From Lysobacter changpingensis (GTDB lineage Bacteria > Pseudomonadota > Gammaproteobacteria > Xanthomonadales > Xanthomonadaceae), in assembly GCF_017308985.1 (NCBI RefSeq), contig NZ_JADWPE010000003.1, positions 434,001-498,000 on the forward strand: 64,000 nt of DNA, given 5' to 3'. The notes beneath the pieces were generated by a model. The model searched no databases and was not told where the DNA came from. It was given only the letters and a program-made list of their open reading frames with translations. Positions within the stretch are counted from its first letter, which is position 1; every line of letters starts with the position of its first letter. A program made the position numbers and the translations under genes. Below, in pieces: positions 61,722 to 64,000 of this stretch.

Positions 61722-61797
61722 GGGCGGTTAGCTCAGCGGTAGAGCACTGCTTTCACACGGCAGGGGTCACAAGTTCGAAACTTGTACCGCCCACCAG
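61722..61797 (+). tRNA. tRNA-Val (anticodon CAC)
   Basis: 76 nt with encoded CCA. Acceptor GGGCGGT pairs with ACCGCCC, the D-arm is GCTC/GAGC, and the anticodon arm is CTGCT-TTCACAC-GGCAG with anticodon CAC reading GUG. The T-arm ACAAG-TTCGAAA-CTTGT is intact. It carries its own promoter and terminator. Confidence 0.95.
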
Positions 61798-61805
61798 TTT
61801 CAGGC

Positions 61806-61837
61806 AAAGGCCGGCGAAAGCCGGCCTTTTGCTTTTT
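61806..61837 (+). terminator. Terminator of tRNA-Val
   Basis: The stem AAGGCCGGC/GCCGGCCTT has a GAAA tetraloop and is followed by TTGCTTTTT. Confidence 0.9.
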
Positions 61838-61875
61838 CCGATCCGACCCGCTCCCGATGCGAACCGGAGGCCCAG

Positions 61876-62229
61876 ATGAACGGAACGCGCCTGTACCACA
61901 ATCCGCGCTGCTCGAAATCGCGCGGCGCTCTCGAACTCCTGCGCGAACGCGGCATCGAGCCCGGGATCGTGTCCTATCTGGAAACCCCGCCCTCCCCGGC
62001 CGAGTTGCGGAGCCTGCTCGACATGCTGGGCGTCCCCGCCCGCGCCCTGCTGCGCACCGGCGAGGACGAATACCGGGCGCTCGGCCTCGCCGATGAATCC
62101 CTGCCGGAGTCGGCGCTGATCGAGGCGATGAGTACCCATCCGCGCCTCATCGAACGTCCGATCTTCATGCACGGCGGGCGCGCCATCATCGGCCGCCCGC
62201 CGGAACGCGTGCTGGAGCTGCTCGACTAG
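61876..62229 (+). CDS. arsC: ArsC-type reductase (glutaredoxin-dependent arsenate reductase family)
   Basis: 117 aa, the normal length. MNGTRLYHNPRCSKSRGALE places the catalytic Cys at residue 12. FMHGGRAIIGRPPERVLELL is the ArsC-type C-terminal motif, and the anion-binding Arg residues (RLIERPIF) are present. It reduces arsenate to arsenite with glutathione/glutaredoxin, or in YffB-like paralogues an unknown disulfide substrate. No arsR or arsB is nearby, so a chromosomal YffB-like role is possible. It sits between tRNA-Val and a polysaccharide gene. Confidence 0.88.
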   Translation: MNGTRLYHNPRCSKSRGALELLRERGIEPGIVSYLETPPSPAELRSLLDMLGVPARALLRTGEDEYRALGLADESLPESALIEAMSTHPRLIERPIFMHGGRAIIGRPPERVLELLD

Positions 62230-62239
62230 CGCGCTCCGG

Positions 62240-63499
62240 TCAGAGCCGGGCGTCGACCTCGTCGCGCGGATACAGGCTCTTGATGTCGTAAAGCAGCGCC
62301 TGCGGCCGACCGTAGGCACGGGCGCCGGTCGCGCCGAGCTTCCGGAATTCGTCGTGCGCGACGGCCAGGACGATGGCGTCGTACACGCCGCGCTCGGGCT
62401 CGGCGACCAGCTCGATCCCATAGGCGGCGCGCGCCTCGTCCGCGTCGGCCCAAGGATCGTGGATGTCCACCTTCGCGCGGTATTCGCCGAACTTCTGCGC
62501 CAGCTCCACCACGCGCGTGTTGCGAAGGTCGGCGCAGTTCTCCTTGAACGTGAGACCCAGGATGAGGATGCGCGCCCCCGCGACGGCGATGTCGCGCTGG
62601 ATCATCAGCTTCACCACATCGGTCGCGACATGCTCGCCCATCGCGTCGTTGATGCGCCGGCACGCCAGCAGGATGTCCGGGTAATACCCCGCGGCCTGCG
62701 CCTTCTGGATCAGGTAATACGGATCCACGCCGATGCAGTGCCCGCCCACCAGTCCGGGCCGGAACGGCAGGAAGTTCCACTTGGTCCCGGCCGCTTCCAG
62801 CACCTCGGTCGTATCGATCCCGAGCCGCTGGAAGATCAGCGCGAACTCGTTGACCAGCGCGATGTTCGCATCGCGCTGAGTATTCTCGATGACCTTGGAC
62901 GCCTCTGCCACGCGCAGGCTGGACACCTTGTGCGTCCCGGCCTTGATGATGCTGCGGTACAGCGCATCGACGAACGCAGCCGTCTCCGGCGTGGACCCCG
63001 ACGTCACCTTCGGAATGTCGACCAGCTTGCGCTGCTTGTCCCCCGGATTGATGCGCTCCGGGCTGTAGCCGACGAAGAAATCCTGGTTGAACACCAGCCC
63101 CGACGCGCGCTCGAGTTCCGGCACGCAGATCTCCTCGGTCGCGCCCGGATAGACGGTGGACTCGTATATCACCGTATCGCCCTTCTTCAGCACGGTGCCG
63201 ATGGTGCGGCTGGCCTCGATCAGGGGGCGGAAGTCGGGGCGTTTGTGTTCGTCTACGGGGGTGGGGACTGTGACGATGAAGACGTTGCAGGTGCTTAGGT
63301 CGCTCGCTTCTGCGACGAAGCGAAGTCGTACGGCAGCCGCGATCTCGTCAGAACTCGCCTCATTCTTGGCATCGGCTCCCAACTTCAACTGGCCTACACG
63401 CACGGAATCGATGTCGTATCCCACCGTGTCGTACATACGACCCAGTTCAAGCGCGAGAGGAAGTCCTACGTATCCCAAGCCAACGATTGCGATACGCAC
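62240..63499 (-). CDS. Nucleotide-sugar dehydrogenase (UDP-HexNAc 6-dehydrogenase type)
   Basis: 419 aa from a GTG start (63499-63497) with GAGGAGG just upstream. An N-terminal NAD motif (IAIVGLGYVGLPLA), the central catalytic Cys in LVGGHCIGVDPYYLIQ and the C-terminal UDP-binding domain (ILILGLTFKENCADLRNTRV) match the WbpA/TviB type, which oxidises UDP-GlcNAc/GalNAc to uronic acids. The middle section has YSPERINPGDK and KVIENTQRDANIALVNEFAL. It supplies sugars for a surface polysaccharide, in line with the truncated polymerase-like gene that follows. Confidence 0.93.
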   Translation of the reverse strand: MRIAIVGLGYVGLPLALELGRMYDTVGYDIDSVRVGQLKLGADAKNEASSDEIAAAVRLRFVAEASDLSTCNVFIVTVPTPVDEHKRPDFRPLIEASRTIGTVLKKGDTVIYESTVYPGATEEICVPELERASGLVFNQDFFVGYSPERINPGDKQRKLVDIPKVTSGSTPETAAFVDALYRSIIKAGTHKVSSLRVAEASKVIENTQRDANIALVNEFALIFQRLGIDTTEVLEAAGTKWNFLPFRPGLVGGHCIGVDPYYLIQKAQAAGYYPDILLACRRINDAMGEHVATDVVKLMIQRDIAVAGARILILGLTFKENCADLRNTRVVELAQKFGEYRAKVDIHDPWADADEARAAYGIELVAEPERGVYDAIVLAVAHDEFRKLGATGARAYGRPQALLYDIKSLYPRDEVDARL

Positions 63500-63620
63500 C
63501 CCGCCTCCTCTCGCTCGATAGCGCGCACGCGGCCCGCACCAGGCCGCGATGCCAACTCGCCAGAATCATCCCAATTAGCCTGATCGGACGCAAGACGTTA
63601 GTCACCGGCATCCATCTCTC

Positions 63621-64000
63621 TTACGAGAGAACTGGACTCGCGGCCGATGGAGGGCGCCAGACGACAGAATGGTCATCATGCGCGTGCAATGCATAGACGT
63701 CGCCCATCTTCGAGAGCGGCTCGAATGGGGCGTATGCATAACGGAACGAGCCGGGGCCACTGCCCCATGGGAAGTACGCCTTTGCGGCATCCCAGCCGTA
63801 CTGCAGGTATTGCCAGCGTAGATCCTGTAGCGGGTCCAGCTCTAGTCGCGTACTAAGGCCGCTCCAGGCATAGATCGAGATCATGCCTGCGGCCACGAAG
63901 GTTACGAACGCCGTCACGACGATCGCACGCTTCCGGCCAGCGCACGCTCGCGAGGCCCGAGGCTCTGCAGCCAGGTGGTGCGTGCCGCGCCCGGCCGGCC
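63621..64000 (-). pseudogene. O-antigen polymerase/ligase-like C-terminal fragment, truncated (runs off right edge)
   Basis: The frame is open from the right edge. It has a basic loop (RACAGRKRAIVV), a membrane helix (TAFVTFVAAGMISIYAW) and the Wzy_C periplasmic motif YLQYGWDAAKAYFPWGSGPG, then YAPFEPLSKMGDVYALHAHDDHS. The protein then reads VVWRPPSAASPVLS and stops. Relatives continue some 70-90 residues with further helices after HAHND, so the 3' end seems lost, probably by frameshift or rearrangement near 63660. It belongs to the same surface-polysaccharide locus as the upstream-facing dehydrogenase gene. The start lies outside the window. Confidence 0.65.

Overview
The window is a high-GC chromosomal segment from a gammaproteobacterium that looks like a member of the Lysobacteraceae/Xanthomonadaceae (Lysobacter-like). 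This is inferred from the serC-pheA-hisC-aroA block, the type VI fragments, the many TonB/YadA/lipoprotein-type envelope genes and a family of GTAG-headed palindromic intergenic repeats of the kind common in this group. No database search was possible, so the taxonomic call is inference. No rRNA, CRISPR array, transposase or integrase was recognised.

Layout. (1) 1-2.9 kb: a decayed prophage or genomic-island edge abutting tRNA-Ser(TGA). It holds an N-6 adenine methylase fragment, small phage-type genes, a RuvC-like resolvase remnant, a gene broken by an in-frame TGA and a Q-antiterminator-like zinc-ribbon protein. (2) 3.2-17.7 kb: housekeeping genes, including a LysR/azoreductase divergent pair, serS, a TonB-type protein, an O-antigen-ligase-type protein, the tightly overlapped serC-pheA-hisC-aroA block (serine and aromatic amino acids), msrP-msrQ (repair of oxidised periplasmic methionine), an FHA protein and a PHA-granule-associated protein. 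(3) 17.8-21.2 kb: patatin-like lipase, DUF72 protein and a thioredoxin-reductase-like flavoprotein, followed by a tandem duplication of about 244 bp. (4) 21.2-29.8 kb: a same-strand module of a membrane winged-helix/TPR regulator, a giant YadA-type trimeric autotransporter and a secreted subtilisin-type protease. (5) 30.1-34.8 kb: a scrambled type VI secretion (T6SS) cargo island with two opposite-strand vgrG pieces, a VRR-NUC nuclease effector, its likely DUF3396 immunity gene, a doubly truncated large-effector fragment and a frameshifted zinc-ribbon gene.

(6) 35.1-56.6 kb: chromosomal genes, including an M14 peptidase, an inhibitor-type lipoprotein, ThpR, an NHL/M23-like fusion, an AlkB-like oxygenase, Uup, an MpaB-type protein, SelO, an amidohydrolase, a DEAD-box helicase, a DMT transporter, a glutamine amidotransferase, a phasin and an Mrr-like membrane protein. 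(7) 56.9-60 kb: a lipid module of a two-domain fatty acyl-CoA reductase, acyl-CoA binding protein and TetR regulator. (8) 60-64 kb: a TPR protein, a NarL-type response regulator, tRNA-Val(CAC), an ArsC-like protein and the edge of a surface-polysaccharide locus (nucleotide-sugar dehydrogenase and a truncated polymerase/ligase).

The most distinctive parts are the rearranged T6SS island, the regulator-adhesin-protease module, the thioredoxin-reductase-like flavoprotein that appears to lack the NADPH motif, the NHL/M23 fusion and the repeat families, one of which sits in frame inside the adhesin gene.
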